A stretch of DNA of 64,000 nt from Paraktedonobacter sp964250225 (lineage in GTDB: Bacteria; Chloroflexota; Ktedonobacteria; Ktedonobacterales; Ktedonobacteraceae), in assembly GCA_964250225.1 (NCBI GenBank), contig CAXUEY010000006.1, forward strand, positions 8,509 through 72,508. The letters are read 5' to 3'. Below, one piece after another: positions 15,419-22,678 of this stretch. Within the stretch, counting starts at the first letter, position 1; each line of letters begins with the position of its first letter. The notes below the pieces were generated by a model. That model was not told where the DNA came from and made no database searches. It saw only the letters and a program-made list of their open reading frames with translations. Both the position numbers and the translations under genes were made by a program.

Positions 15419-16363
15419 ATGCCCCACATCATTTTAGACACCGACCCTGGTATAGACGATGCCCTGGCGCTTTTCCTGGCCCTGGCCTCGCCTGAAGTGC
15501 AATTGGAGGCCATCACAACGGTCAGCGGCAACGTCGGCGTTGAACATACTACGCGCAACGCCCTGAGCCTGCTGGAACTGGCAGGCCGCGCAGAGATCCC
15601 TGTCGCGCGTGGGTGCGCTGGTCCATTGCTCAGCGCGCCGGTTGAGGCGGCAGATGTGCATGGCGAGAACGGTCTTGGGCGTATTATCTTGCCTGAACCT
15701 CAGAAACGGCCTTTGGAGCAGCACGCTGTCGATGTGATTATCGAGAAGGTCCTGGCCGCGCCGGGCGAGATCACGCTGGTGGCCGTGGGGCCGCTGACCA
15801 ATCTCGCCGTAGCCCTGCATCGCGAGCCACGCCTGGCTCAGGCGGTGCGCGAGGTGGTGATCATGGGTGGCGCGCTGCTCGTGCCGGGTAACGTCACGCC
15901 CTGTGCCGAATTCAACATCTACGTCGATCCACATGCCGCGCACGTGGCCCTGCACGCTGGCTGGCCGATCCGCCTGGTCTCGCTGGACACGACAAGACGC
16001 ACCCTGTTCAGGCGTGAACTGGTCGAGCAGTTGGTCGCCAGTGGCAGCCCGGTGGCCGTGCTTATGAAAGGTATGGTCGATTATTACTGCGATATCTTCG
16101 GCGGCCCGCGCCAGCTCAGCGCCATCGAGATGCACGATCCTCTCTGCCTGGCCGCCGCCTTTCGCCCAGATCTGCTGACCTGGCAGGAGGCATACGTCGA
16201 TGTTGAACTGACAGGCCAACTGACGTTGGGTGAGACCGTGGGCTTCTTCGCGCGTCCCGATAGACCGCTTCCACATGCCCCCAACGTCCTGGCCTCCATT
16301 GATGTGGATAGCGAGAACTTTATTCAATTATATGTTGAGCGCATTCGCAGCGCTTTTTGTTAA
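15419..16363 (+). CDS. Inosine-uridine preferring nucleoside hydrolase
   Basis: The enzyme cleaves the N-glycosidic bond of ribonucleosides to free base and ribose. The 314-residue protein shows the diagnostic calcium-binding N-terminus DTDPGIDDALAL, the VVIMGGAL block, ECAEFN-like PCAEFNIYVDPHAA, and the conserved MHDPLCLAAA with His and Asp near the C-terminus. The base specificity cannot be read from sequence. It sits directly behind ribokinase, consistent with nucleoside scavenging. A long imperfect hairpin follows the stop, shared with the convergent membrane protein gene. Confidence 0.92.
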   Translation: MPHIILDTDPGIDDALALFLALASPEVQLEAITTVSGNVGVEHTTRNALSLLELAGRAEIPVARGCAGPLLSAPVEAADVHGENGLGRIILPEPQKRPLEQHAVDVIIEKVLAAPGEITLVAVGPLTNLAVALHREPRLAQAVREVVIMGGALLVPGNVTPCAEFNIYVDPHAAHVALHAGWPIRLVSLDTTRRTLFRRELVEQLVASGSPVAVLMKGMVDYYCDIFGGPRQLSAIEMHDPLCLAAAFRPDLLTWQEAYVDVELTGQLTLGETVGFFARPDRPLPHAPNVLASIDVDSENFIQLYVERIRSAFC

Positions 16364-16385
16364 GGTGATAAGACAGTATAGCCCC

Positions 16386-16444
16386 TGATAGACGAGCGGA
16401 ATGGGCAGTCTGTTGAATGTACTGCCAATCCCGCTCGTCTATCA
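16386..16444. repeat. Long imperfect hairpin between convergent genes
   Basis: Two 24-base arms (16386-16409 and 16421-16444) are complementary at 22 positions around an 11-base loop. It fills the gap between the nucleoside hydrolase and the convergent sensor protein. Neither side has a T-tract, so it is a U-less terminator, a processed RNA structure or a small inverted repeat element. Confidence 0.7.
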
Positions 16445-16449
16445 GTATT

Positions 16450-17283
16450 CTACTCTCTATAAGTTGGATGCTCTTGATAAACTCGTTGCTCTTGCTCAGG
16501 CATGGGAGGCGCGTAGCTCGTGTGGGGCTGTGGCTGCGCGACCACATAGGCCATGCCAGGCCCCAGGAGTGCGCGGGCCAGCTCACCTGAGGTGAGCGCC
16601 AGGATGCTGAGCACGTAGCGCGTGAGCAACCAGAAGCCGATGCCAATCGGCACACCAATAAACGACCTGGCGAACATTAGAGGCTCAAAGTACCCGTGGA
16701 CTGTGATAAAGCCAGGGACGATGAGGTCGCTGCTTGCAATGCCGTTGTTGAGCAGGATGAAACTCACCAGCAGATGGATCAGGTACCCCAGCGGGGCGAG
16801 CACGAGAGCGAGAGAAGTGACGGTCAGAGAGATCGTCAGGCTAAAGCCGAGGATGCCCAGCGGTAATTTGATGAGCATATAGACCATGCTCGTCCAGGTG
16901 TATGGATCGGTCAGGATGCGCCCAAAGCGCCGCAGAAAGCTCAGGCCTGGCTCGTGTGGTGCCGGCAACTGATAAGGGATGGAGATGCCCAGCAGGTTGT
17001 TCACCAGGCGCCGCTCGATCTCAGCCATGCCGCGTACCGTGAGCAGCGTTACAAACAGGATGGGCAGGCCGATCCAGATGACTAGGGTGCCTGTGCCAAG
17101 CGAGATGCCGACAACTGTAATCACAAAGTAGCAGATACCCAGTGGCAAGCCGAGCAGAAGGAAAACGATCTTGCCCATTGCACTGCCCTTGTGAAATGGG
17201 TGAGCATATTGTCCCATCACACTGTTTTTTTGCTCTATATTGGAGTGCTGTTCCATTGTTTGATACCTCAATTGCTGTTCCAT
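16450..17283 (-). CDS. Stand-alone 'putative sensor' domain membrane protein
   Basis: The 277-residue protein contains four to six membrane helices arranged as two similar halves. The halves contain IVFLLLGLPLGICYFVITVVG and YMLIKLPLGILGFSLTISL, the same LPLG...(Y/F)F pattern that opens the divergent histidine kinase. This fits the putative sensor family (PF13796) without a kinase part. The first 35 residues are polar. The C-terminal tail is Pro/Gln/Tyr-rich. The gene is divergent from the kinase across a 230-base gap, which suggests that it modulates or is controlled by that system. The function is not known. Either the first Met or one of the following in-frame Met codons could be the start. 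Confidence 0.72.
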   Translation of the reverse strand: MEQQLRYQTMEQHSNIEQKNSVMGQYAHPFHKGSAMGKIVFLLLGLPLGICYFVITVVGISLGTGTLVIWIGLPILFVTLLTVRGMAEIERRLVNNLLGISIPYQLPAPHEPGLSFLRRFGRILTDPYTWTSMVYMLIKLPLGILGFSLTISLTVTSLALVLAPLGYLIHLLVSFILLNNGIASSDLIVPGFITVHGYFEPLMFARSFIGVPIGIGFWLLTRYVLSILALTSGELARALLGPGMAYVVAQPQPHTSYAPPMPEQEQRVYQEHPTYRE

Positions 17284-17391
17284 TTTTTATCCCTTATGAA
17301 AGATGTATGCAACTATTGTTCCTGTGAACGAAGCTTATTGTTCGTTCTGTCATGAGTATGCCTGCCAAATGTCACGAAAGTATCTCCAATC

Positions 17392-17443
17392 TGTCCCAAA
17401 AAATTTGCTGTGCGGCAAGGCTGAATGAGACACTTTTGGGACA
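17392..17443. promoter_or_regulatory. Inverted repeat in divergent promoter region
   Basis: TGTCCCAAAA (17392-17401) and TTTTGGGACA (17434-17443) are perfect inverse copies 32 bases apart, in the divergent gap between the sensor protein and the sensor kinase genes. A response-regulator operator is plausible. A possible promoter TTGGGA-16-TATGCA overlaps the right half. Confidence 0.5.
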
Positions 17444-17516
17444 CTTTTACGTTATGCTATGCATACCTCCCACAGGAGAAAATCGCTACCATACATAGTT
17501 AATCAGGAGCAATGCA

Positions 17517-18941
17517 ATGATACATATTACGCAGAATAGCCCATCGCCCTACAGCATAACGCGCTCTGTGCAATCATATAGAAATATGCTCTATTTGCTG
17601 CTCTCGTTCCCGCTCGGCATCTTCTACTTTTGTATCCTGGTGACCGGCATCTCTGTGGGGATAGGCACCCTGACTATCTGGATGGGGGTGCCCATTCTTC
17701 TCCTGCTCATGAACCTCTGGTGGACCTTTGCGGCCTTTGAACGGCGTCTGGCGATGCGTTACCTGCAGATAGATATCGCGCCCATGTCTGTGGGCACTCC
17801 GGTATACGCGAGCTGGTGGCGTAGTTTGCCAGCGCGCCTGAGCAATCGCATGGTCTGGAAAACGCTGGCCTACCTGCTGCTGAAATTCCCGCTGGGCCTC
17901 TGTTCTTTTATTATCATGGTTGTTCTGCTCACTCTTAGCTTTGTGTTCACCATCGTCGCCCTGATCCTGACAGGAATCAGCGCGCCTTTCGTCGCGCTCA
18001 TAAACGCGCTGCAAAACGTACCTGAGCCGGGGAAATGGCTGCGTCGCTACCTCTCATTAGGGCTGACCGGCTTTGGTCTGACCCTGCTGACCTTCCATTT
18101 GCTCAATGGGCTGGCCTTTCTCACGGGGCAATTGGCGCGCGCATTGTTGGGGATGAGCGATAGCGCCCTGCGCCTGGATGCGGCCAGAGCACTGGCGGAG
18201 CAGGAACGCTTGCGCGCCGAGCAAGCGGATCAGCGCCGCCGCGCACTGGTCGTGAACGTCTCGCACGAGTTGCGCGCACCAGTAGCCAGCATCTCCGGCC
18301 ATCTGGAATCGCTGCTGCTGGCTACCGACGAGGGCACGCGTACACCACCGCCCGACACACTCTACAACTATCTCAACATCGCGCACCAGGAAACACGCCG
18401 CCTGGGTATGCTCGTCGATGAACTGCTCGCGCTGGCCAGGATGGAGGCCGACGAGCTGCGCCTGGATGTACGCGAGGTTGTGGCCAGCGACGTTGTCGAA
18501 GAAGTGTATCAGATGTTGATGCCCCTGGCACAGCGCGAGCGGCAGGTGACGTTGGTGCGCGGCTGCGTGCCCAACCTCCCGGCTGTCCTGGCAGACCGTC
18601 AGCGCCTGCTGCAAGTGGTGCTGAACCTTGTGCGCAACGCCGTTACCTCTACGCCAGCGGGTGGCATCGTCTCGATCAGCCTGGAGACAGCGGACGCGCA
18701 GCATCTCGCGCTCATCGTGGAAGATAGCGGTGCTGGTATTGCCGCTGATGAGCTGCCTCGCATCTTCGAGCGTTTTTACCGCACCGACGCCTCGCGTTCG
18801 GGGGTGAGCAGCGGCTTTGGTCTCGGCCTGGCCATCGTGCACGACCTTGTCAGCGCGATGGGCGGCTCGATCAGCGTCACCAGCACGGTGGGGCAGGGCA
18901 GCCGTTTCTGTGTCTCGCTGCGCACTGTTACGCCAAAATGA
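17517..18941 (+). CDS. Sensor histidine kinase with N-terminal putative-sensor domain
   Basis: The 474-residue protein has about six membrane helices in residues 20-210 (YLLLSFPLGIFYFCILVTG, LLKFPLGLCSFIIMVVLL and others), matching the PF13796 sensor domain with no sizeable extracellular loop. A short linker helix is followed by HisKA with VNVSHELRAPVASISGH (phospho-acceptor His250). The ATPase domain has LNLVRNAV (N box), EDSGAGI (G1), FERFYR (F box) and GFGLGLAIV (G2). It is therefore a complete kinase that probably senses a membrane or envelope signal. The response regulator gene follows after 81 bases. The gene is divergent from a stand-alone copy of the same sensor domain. Confidence 0.9.
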   Translation: MIHITQNSPSPYSITRSVQSYRNMLYLLLSFPLGIFYFCILVTGISVGIGTLTIWMGVPILLLLMNLWWTFAAFERRLAMRYLQIDIAPMSVGTPVYASWWRSLPARLSNRMVWKTLAYLLLKFPLGLCSFIIMVVLLTLSFVFTIVALILTGISAPFVALINALQNVPEPGKWLRRYLSLGLTGFGLTLLTFHLLNGLAFLTGQLARALLGMSDSALRLDAARALAEQERLRAEQADQRRRALVVNVSHELRAPVASISGHLESLLLATDEGTRTPPPDTLYNYLNIAHQETRRLGMLVDELLALARMEADELRLDVREVVASDVVEEVYQMLMPLAQRERQVTLVRGCVPNLPAVLADRQRLLQVVLNLVRNAVTSTPAGGIVSISLETADAQHLALIVEDSGAGIAADELPRIFERFYRTDASRSGVSSGFGLGLAIVHDLVSAMGGSISVTSTVGQGSRFCVSLRTVTPK

Positions 18942-19022
18942 TACAATATACCTGAGATTTTATAGATAGCGTGGCATAGCCCCATTCTCCAGGGGCATCT
19001 TTTTGGGCAAAGGAGCAGTAAG

Positions 19023-19751
19023 CTGGCAACAATTCTGGTAGTTGAAGATGACCGCGCGCTTTCTCAACTCTTGCGCACCCACCTGGAAGGGGATGGGTAC
19101 GCGGTTGTGCAGGCGTTCGACGGCCCAGCGGCCCTGGCTACGGTGGAACAGCAGCATCCACATCTGATTTTGCTGGATTGGATGCTGCCCGGCATGGATG
19201 GTCTGGCGGTCTGCCGACGGGTGCGACAGAGCCACCTCACACCGATCATTATGCTCACAGCCCGCACCGAGGAAGTAGATCAGTTGTTGGGGCTGGAGGT
19301 CGGAGCCGACGACTATATCGCCAAACCATTCAGCATCCCCCAGGTTCTGGCGCGAGTGCGCGCTATTCTGCGCCGCGTCGAACTGGAGAGCCAGCGGACA
19401 CCAGAAGGAATTGTTCCCCGCGTAACGCAAACGCCGCCCCCTGCTACCAGGCAGCCCGTCCCGCTCGTCTACGGCCCTCTAAGCATTGCTCTCGCGCAAC
19501 GCTCTGTACAGCTTGAGGGCCAGGAGATCGAGCTGACCCCTAAAGAGTATGACCTGCTTGTGCTGCTCACCTCCCATCCCGGCTGGGTCTTCAAACGCGA
19601 GGTGCTGTTGCAGCAGATCTGGGGTGAGAGCTACGAGGGCTTTGATCGCACCATCGATAACCATATCACGCGTTTGCGCAAAAAGCTGGGGTCGTTTGGC
19701 GAGCGCATCGAAACCGTCTGGGGTGTGGGTTATCGCTTCAAAGCTGTTTGA
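19023..19751 (+). CDS. OmpR-family response regulator, probable CTG start
   Basis: The receiver domain begins with ATILVVEDD just after position 19023. The only well-placed start is a CTG seven bases after AAAGGAG; a later TTG (19071) would delete the first strand and the acidic pocket, and no ATG, GTG or TTG occurs between that pocket and the upstream stop. The 242-residue product has Asp9/Asp10, phospho-acceptor Asp52 (LLDWMLPG), Thr and Lys in LTAR and AKPFS, and a C-terminal winged-helix DNA-binding domain with LTPKEYDLLVLL and WGVGYRF. It is the partner of the upstream kinase. Its last 22 bases overlap, tail to tail, with the end of the next kinase gene. Confidence 0.87.
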   Translation: MATILVVEDDRALSQLLRTHLEGDGYAVVQAFDGPAALATVEQQHPHLILLDWMLPGMDGLAVCRRVRQSHLTPIIMLTARTEEVDQLLGLEVGADDYIAKPFSIPQVLARVRAILRRVELESQRTPEGIVPRVTQTPPPATRQPVPLVYGPLSIALAQRSVQLEGQEIELTPKEYDLLVLLTSHPGWVFKREVLLQQIWGESYEGFDRTIDNHITRLRKKLGSFGERIETVWGVGYRFKAV

Positions 19752-20914
19752 GCTAGAAAAGTTGTATCGGGTAGAGAAAAAGTTGCCACACACCCACCAT
19801 CTGGATGATTCTGGATCGCGATGCTTCCACCATGCTGCTCGATCAGCAGCTTACAGATGTAGAGGCCAAGCCCCGCGGCTTTATGCACTTTGCCCGTGGC
19901 CTGCTCCTGGCTGCGATAAAATTTCTCGAAGACGTGTGGCAGATCGCGCGCAGTAAGACCAGAGCCGGTATCGCGCAAGCTCAATATGAGGGCATGGGGA
20001 TGACGCACACAGGTCAGGCTAATCGTGCCGTGGGCCGGTGTGTAGCGCAGGGCATTCTCGAAAAGATTATCCAGCACCTGTTCAACCCGATGGATATCCA
20101 GCGTAACCGGTTTCTCACAAGCGTTGCAATCATATGTATAGGTAAAGGTGATGTCCTGAGTCGCGGCCTGGAGTGTGTAGACCTGGACCTTGCGCGCCAG
20201 TTCTTTTTCCAGCATGACCGGTTGTGGTTGGATTAGAAAACTGGCCTGTTCTAACGTCGCGACGAGCAGCATATCGTTGAGCAGGCGGGTCATGCGCTGG
20301 CTGCTGGCCTCCAGCACTGGCAGATAGCGTTCCAGACGCTGGTTGCGCTTCTCACCTGCCTCGGCACGCGCTAGGCCCTCGATATGTCCCTGGATAATCG
20401 CCACGGGCGTGCGCAGATCGTGCGAGAGAGCCGCGACCATTGTGCGCATCTCCTCCTGCTTGCACCACTCGCGTTCAAGCGAATTTTGCAGCTCACGCCG
20501 CAGTTCATTGAAGGCATAACATAACTCGCCTAATTCATTCCTCCCTTGATACGCTATGGAAAAATCCAGATCCTGCTGGCGAATCTTCTCCACCGCCTGC
20601 ATCAACTCATCCACTGGCTGGCTGACTTTGCGTCCCATCAGCCACGCGAAGAAGAGAATGGCCGCACTCAGCACCAGAAACGGTAGAACGATAATCAGGG
20701 CGACCACAGTCAGTTGGACGGGTATATTATGTGTGAAGAACGGATTACGTTGTATCTGGCGCGCGATTACCACGAGCAGGAGGCTCTCTAAAGCGCCAGC
20801 CACAACAAACGTGGTCGCCAGGATGCCCATGCAGTACCAGATGAACAGGCGTCTGAAACTGGCGTGTTTGCGATGCGATTTTGCGCGAATTAGACTGATG
20901 TGTTGATTTCCCAT
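19730..20914 (-). CDS. Sensor histidine kinase with HAMP domain
   Basis: The 394-residue kinase has two membrane helices (about 24-52 and 66-93) with only a short external loop. A HAMP domain follows (GRKVSQPVDELMQAVEKI onward). HisKA has ALSHDLRTPVAIIQGH (His165); the ATPase domain has LDNLFENALRY, RDTGSGL, FEKFYR and AGLGLYI. Short external loops are typical of kinases that sense envelope stress or work with a transporter. It overlaps the upstream response regulator gene (transcribed first) by 25 bases. Since a BceAB-like transporter stands divergently next to that regulator, a role in peptide-antibiotic response is a reasonable inference. The stop region overlaps the convergent regulator by 22 bases. 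Confidence 0.9.
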   Translation of the reverse strand: MGNQHISLIRAKSHRKHASFRRLFIWYCMGILATTFVVAGALESLLLVVIARQIQRNPFFTHNIPVQLTVVALIIVLPFLVLSAAILFFAWLMGRKVSQPVDELMQAVEKIRQQDLDFSIAYQGRNELGELCYAFNELRRELQNSLEREWCKQEEMRTMVAALSHDLRTPVAIIQGHIEGLARAEAGEKRNQRLERYLPVLEASSQRMTRLLNDMLLVATLEQASFLIQPQPVMLEKELARKVQVYTLQAATQDITFTYTYDCNACEKPVTLDIHRVEQVLDNLFENALRYTPAHGTISLTCVRHPHALILSLRDTGSGLTARDLPHVFEKFYRSQEQATGKVHKAAGLGLYICKLLIEQHGGSIAIQNHPDGGCVATFSLPDTTFLAQTALKR

Positions 20915-21603
20915 TTATATCCCACGCCCCACACGGTGCCGATATATTCGGTCTGTGGGTCAAACTGTGCAAGTTTTCTACGAATACGCTTGATATGCTC
21001 GGTGACGGTCTCGGTGTTGCCCAGCGAATCCATGCCCCAGATACGATCATAGATGACCTCACGCGAGAAAACCTGGTGTGGATGCAGGACCAGCAACTGG
21101 ATAATCTCAAATTCTTTGCGCGTCAGAGGCACGGGCTTCCCATTATAACGCACTTCATAGGCGCTGAGGTCGATGGTCAGCGCGCCATACCGCAGGTTTA
21201 CCCGTTGCGGCGCGGACTGCTGGCCACGCTGCTGACGGCGCAGGTGCGCCTCGACGCGTGCGACAAGCTCTTTGATGCTGAACGGCTTCATCACATAGTC
21301 GTCGGCGCCCACCCTGAAGCCCTGAATCTTATCGGCATCGCTCTGTTTCGCGCTCAGAAAGAGGATGGGGATATCCAGTTCCGCGCGCAGTTCCTGGCAG
21401 ATGGCGAAACCACTGCGACCGGGCAGCATAATATCGAGGATTACCAGGTTCGGGCTGTACTGGCGAGCCTGTTGCAGAGCGTGGCCGCCGTCAAAGGCTG
21501 TACAAACCGTGTAGCCCTCATCTTCCAGCGCATCCTGCACAAACTGCACAATAGTATCCTCGTCATCGACCACTAAAATGGTGGCTCTGGCCTCACTTTG
21601 CAT
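20890..21603 (-). CDS. OmpR-family response regulator
   Basis: The 237-residue regulator has a receiver domain with VVDDED, phospho-acceptor Asp57 in VILDIMLPG, SAKQ and MKPFS, then a winged-helix domain with LTRKEFEIIQLLVLHP and GTVWGVGYKWE. It is co-transcribed with, and overlaps by 25 bases, the HAMP kinase gene. The divergent ABC transporter gene has 11-base spaced direct repeats in its upstream region, the type of site OmpR regulators bind, so the transporter is its likely target. The ATG is the only start close to the receiver domain. Confidence 0.91.
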   Translation of the reverse strand: MQSEARATILVVDDEDTIVQFVQDALEDEGYTVCTAFDGGHALQQARQYSPNLVILDIMLPGRSGFAICQELRAELDIPILFLSAKQSDADKIQGFRVGADDYVMKPFSIKELVARVEAHLRRQQRGQQSAPQRVNLRYGALTIDLSAYEVRYNGKPVPLTRKEFEIIQLLVLHPHQVFSREVIYDRIWGMDSLGNTETVTEHIKRIRRKLAQFDPQTEYIGTVWGVGYKWEINTSV

Positions 21604-21746
21604 CGATAGTACGCTCCCTCTTTCTCATTGCTCGCCTGCCTTGCTCTACTATACAAGCAGGGAGCAGCCTCATGCAACGCGATGGTACATCTGAAAGCTA
21701 AACATTTCCAAAACTTTCCCACTGGCCTCTCCACAGCCTCCCCATT

Positions 21747-21763
21747 GTTTAGGTTTCGTTTAG
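21747..21763 (+). promoter_or_regulatory. Direct repeats, probable response-regulator site
   Basis: GTTTAG occurs at 21747-21752 and again at 21758-21763, an 11-base helical-turn spacing typical of OmpR/PhoB family boxes. It lies 70-86 bases before the ABC transporter gene and faces the divergent regulator. Confidence 0.55.
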
Positions 21764-21832
21764 AATTCTGGCTTAGGATAGGGGCAGTAACGATGAAACA
21801 ACCTGAATCAATCAAAAAGAAGGATCGAAAAA

Positions 21833-22678
21833 ATGCATCACTATCCATCACAGCATCCATTGCTCTCAGACGCGCCCGATGCCGCGAATAGCGCATCGCA
21901 AGGGCCACAGGCAGAAATACTTCTCCATATGCAAGACCTGACTAAAGTGTATGGCAATACGCGCAATAAGATCGCGACCAGAGCACTCAATGGCATGAGT
22001 CTGGATGTATATCAGCGTGAATTTATCAGCATCATGGGTCCGTCGGGCAGCGGCAAAACCACGCTGCTCAACCTGCTGGCGGGCCTGGATCAGCCCACGA
22101 CTGGTCAACTCTGGCTGCAAGGCGAGAATATGGGGGCATTGAGCGCGGGCGAACTGGCCCTTTTCCGACGGCGCAACCTCGGTTTTGTTTTCCAGGACTT
22201 CAATTTGTTGGACACCCTGACCCTGGCTGAGAATGTGGCCTTGCCGCTGAGCCTGGATGGGCAGGGTGGGCGCAAGATTGAGCAACGCGTGAGCGAGGTC
22301 ATGCAGTTCCTGGGCATGGCGGAATATATGCCGCGCTATCCCTACGAAGTTTCCGGTGGCCAGCAACAACGCGCTGCCGTGGCTCGCGCGGTGGTTCACC
22401 AGCCACGCCTGCTTCTGGCCGATGAGCCAACCGGCAACCTGGACTCAGCCTCGGCCCGCGCGCTGCTGGAGATGTTCCAGAAACTTAACGAGCAGCAGCA
22501 GGCCACGATCCTGATGGTCACGCACGACCCTTTCTCGGCCAGCTATAGCCGACGCGTGGTCTTTATCAAAGATGGCCGTGTCTTTTCTCACCTGCGGCGT
22601 GTGGGCAATCAGCAACAGTTTTTTCAGAGTATTCTCACGACTCTAGCACAATTGGAGGGTACACATGAGCTGGCGTAA
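21833..22678 (+). CDS. BceA/MacB-like ABC transporter ATP-binding protein
   Basis: The 281-residue ATPase has Walker A GPSGSGKTTLLNLLAGLD, Q-loop FQDFNLL, signature VSGGQQQRAAVARA, Walker B LLLADEPTGNLDS and the H-loop THDP. The LNGMSLDVYQREFISIMG start and the NLDS after Walker B are characteristic of the MacB/LolD/BceA (FtsX-partner) group. The first 30 residues are a polar extension. AAGGA lies eight bases before the ATG. It overlaps the permease gene by 14 bases, so the two are translationally coupled. With the divergent two-component system it forms a Bce-type detoxification/sensing module in layout. Confidence 0.92.
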   Translation: MHHYPSQHPLLSDAPDAANSASQGPQAEILLHMQDLTKVYGNTRNKIATRALNGMSLDVYQREFISIMGPSGSGKTTLLNLLAGLDQPTTGQLWLQGENMGALSAGELALFRRRNLGFVFQDFNLLDTLTLAENVALPLSLDGQGGRKIEQRVSEVMQFLGMAEYMPRYPYEVSGGQQQRAAVARAVVHQPRLLLADEPTGNLDSASARALLEMFQKLNEQQQATILMVTHDPFSASYSRRVVFIKDGRVFSHLRRVGNQQQFFQSILTTLAQLEGTHELA

